NCBI GenBank assembly: GCA_000980705.1
Contig: LBCK01000002.1
Span: 1 to 64,000, forward strand
Source of the DNA: Ruminococcus sp. UNK.MGS-30
Lineage (GTDB): Bacteria; Bacillota; Clostridia; Oscillospirales; Ruminococcaceae
Direction: 5' to 3'
Length of the DNA: 64,000 nt
Shown piece by piece: positions 63,391 through 64,000 of this stretch (position 1 is the stretch's first letter; the number at the start of each line of letters is the position of its first letter). The position numbers were made by a program, and so were the translations under genes. Under the pieces are notes generated by a model. It was given only the letters and a program-made list of their open reading frames with translations. It did no database searches and was not told the DNA's origin.

Positions 63391-63508
63391 ATTGCATTTC
63401 CAGAGTAGGAAATGGTGCGTTAAGTGTTCGGCAGACGGGGAGTTGCTGCCGGGACGAAAAGCGAGACAGATCGCTTGCGGTACCGTTTCCGCATCCCGCT
63501 GAATGTAT
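63391..63508 (+). promoter_or_regulatory. Tetrahydrofolate (THF) riboswitch
   Basis: Conserved elements in order: AGAGTAGG; GCGTTAAGTG (63417-63426); GGGACGAAAAGCGA (63450-63463); and CCGCATCCCGCT (63489-63500). These match the THF-I aptamer, and the gene behind it is a folate transporter. A flanking ATTGCATT/GAATGT stem can close the aptamer. Folate sufficiency should lower folT expression. Confidence 0.9.
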
Positions 63509-63579
63509 CATAAGAAGTCAGAAGTCTCTCAGAGAAGCCTCTTATGTACACGAAGCAGAAACGTTTTTGTGTTAGTAGA

Positions 63580-63627
63580 GAGAAACACTGCGTAAAGCCC
63601 GCCTAGCGGCGTTATACAGTGTTTCTC
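63580..63627 (+). promoter_or_regulatory. Expression-platform hairpin before folT
   Basis: GAGAAACACTG (63580-63590) pairs perfectly with CAGTGTTTCTC (63617-63627), ending right before AAGAAGGAGG. There is no T run, so a translational rather than transcriptional switch is suggested; GTGTT near 63569 could compete with its 5' arm. Confidence 0.55.
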
Positions 63628-63645
63628 AAGAAGGAGGTATTTTTC

Positions 63646-64000
63646 ATGAGAGACTTTTTGTCATTATTCACCGAATCCGCCAAGGAATTCACCAAGGTGC
63701 GCAGCCTGGTGACCACATCGCTGCTGGTTGCCGTTTCTATGGTAATCGAGATGTTTTCCGTTGACATCGGCTTTGCAAAGCTGAACTTTGCGTTCCTTGC
63801 CATCGCCATTATTGGTATGCTGTTTGGACCGTGCATGGGTCTGATGGCTGGTTTTGCCTGCGATATCGTGGGCTGTCTGGCACATCCCAGCGGCGGATTC
63901 CTGCCGGCATATGTGCTGGTGGGCGGCTTGCAGGGTCTTGTATACGGCTTGTTCCTGTATCACAAGGTCAAGGGTCACAGCATCCAGTTCGTCAACAACA
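63646..64000 (+). CDS. folT: Folate ECF transporter S component (5' part)
   Basis: 118 codons are inside the window; the gene continues beyond its end. The ribosome site AAGGAGG is followed by MRDFLSLFTESAKEFTKVRSLVTTSLLVAVSMVI, FSVDIGFAKLNFAFLAIAIIGMLFGP and the GFACDIVGCLAHPSGGFLPAYVLVGGLQG stretch. This is the pattern of the FolT substrate-binding subunit (ECF_trnsprt family), which works with a shared energising module encoded elsewhere. The THF riboswitch upstream supports folate as substrate. Confidence 0.9.
   Translation, partial: MRDFLSLFTESAKEFTKVRSLVTTSLLVAVSMVIEMFSVDIGFAKLNFAFLAIAIIGMLFGPCMGLMAGFACDIVGCLAHPSGGFLPAYVLVGGLQGLVYGLFLYHKVKGHSIQFVNN

Overview
The window reads as a chromosomal segment of a cellulosome-type Ruminococcus (Clostridia, Oscillospiraceae/Ruminococcaceae). 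The reasons are: three secreted proteins ending in type I dockerins; TTGACA/TATAAT promoters and strong GGAGG ribosome binding sites; clostridial RNA switches (T-box, THF); a gdpP-rplI-dnaB block; and Gly/Asp/Ala-rich coding sequence with mid-50s percent GC judged by eye. A relatively GC-rich species such as R. champanellensis or R. callidus is a guess from this composition and was not searched.

Layout. Positions 1-90 are the right end of a mobile element (recombinase tail) that cut off the 5' part of an XRE-type regulator. Then come a small acidic Cys protein and metY on the minus strand. At 2738-5277 lies an RNase J gene with an unusually long, hairpin-rich leader. At 5380-12852 is a housekeeping block: gdpP, rplI, dnaB, tilS, ftsH. 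From 12997 to 25247 follow a dockerin protein with an AT-rich, Thr-rich body, luxS with a membrane protein, a second ftsH, asnB (minus) and a dockerin-bearing rhamnogalacturonan lyase (minus). At 25553-29509: a PQ-loop membrane protein, lysC, a glycosyltransferase and another membrane protein. At 29613-33837: a MarR-controlled heterodimeric ABC exporter with a visible operator palindrome. At 34015-38022: ugd, a CPBP protease with Gln/Asn/Tyr repeats and an LRR-dockerin protein.

At 38062-42132 a Cys-type T-box precedes cysE, a HAD phosphatase and cysS, followed by a degenerate cyclophilin. murA (with a roughly 310-nt structured leader), a WalJ-like metallo-hydrolase, rlmH, a radical SAM protein and spoVT follow to 46589. 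On the minus strand come a cytoplasmic GH3, tadA with a degenerate CPBP protein, and an ECF sigma/anti-sigma pair with a self-type promoter. A GntR(YtrA)-ABC operon with a previously unlisted 46-aa membrane gene spans 53052-56731. tRNA-Thr and tRNA-Tyr, typA, two lipoproteins, serC-serA and a THF riboswitch controlling folT (cut by the window end) complete it.

Themes: amino acid and one-carbon metabolism under RNA control (Cys T-box, THF switch, attenuator-like hairpins before serC and ugd); plant-wall degradation through cellulosome-addressed enzymes plus an intracellular GH3; and envelope or stress modules. The most interesting unexplained features are the long RNase J leader with an embedded candidate small RNA, the murA leader, the Gln/Asn/Tyr repeat CPBP protein, and the small membrane protein within the YtrA-type operon. 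I saw no rRNA, CRISPR array or transposase gene.
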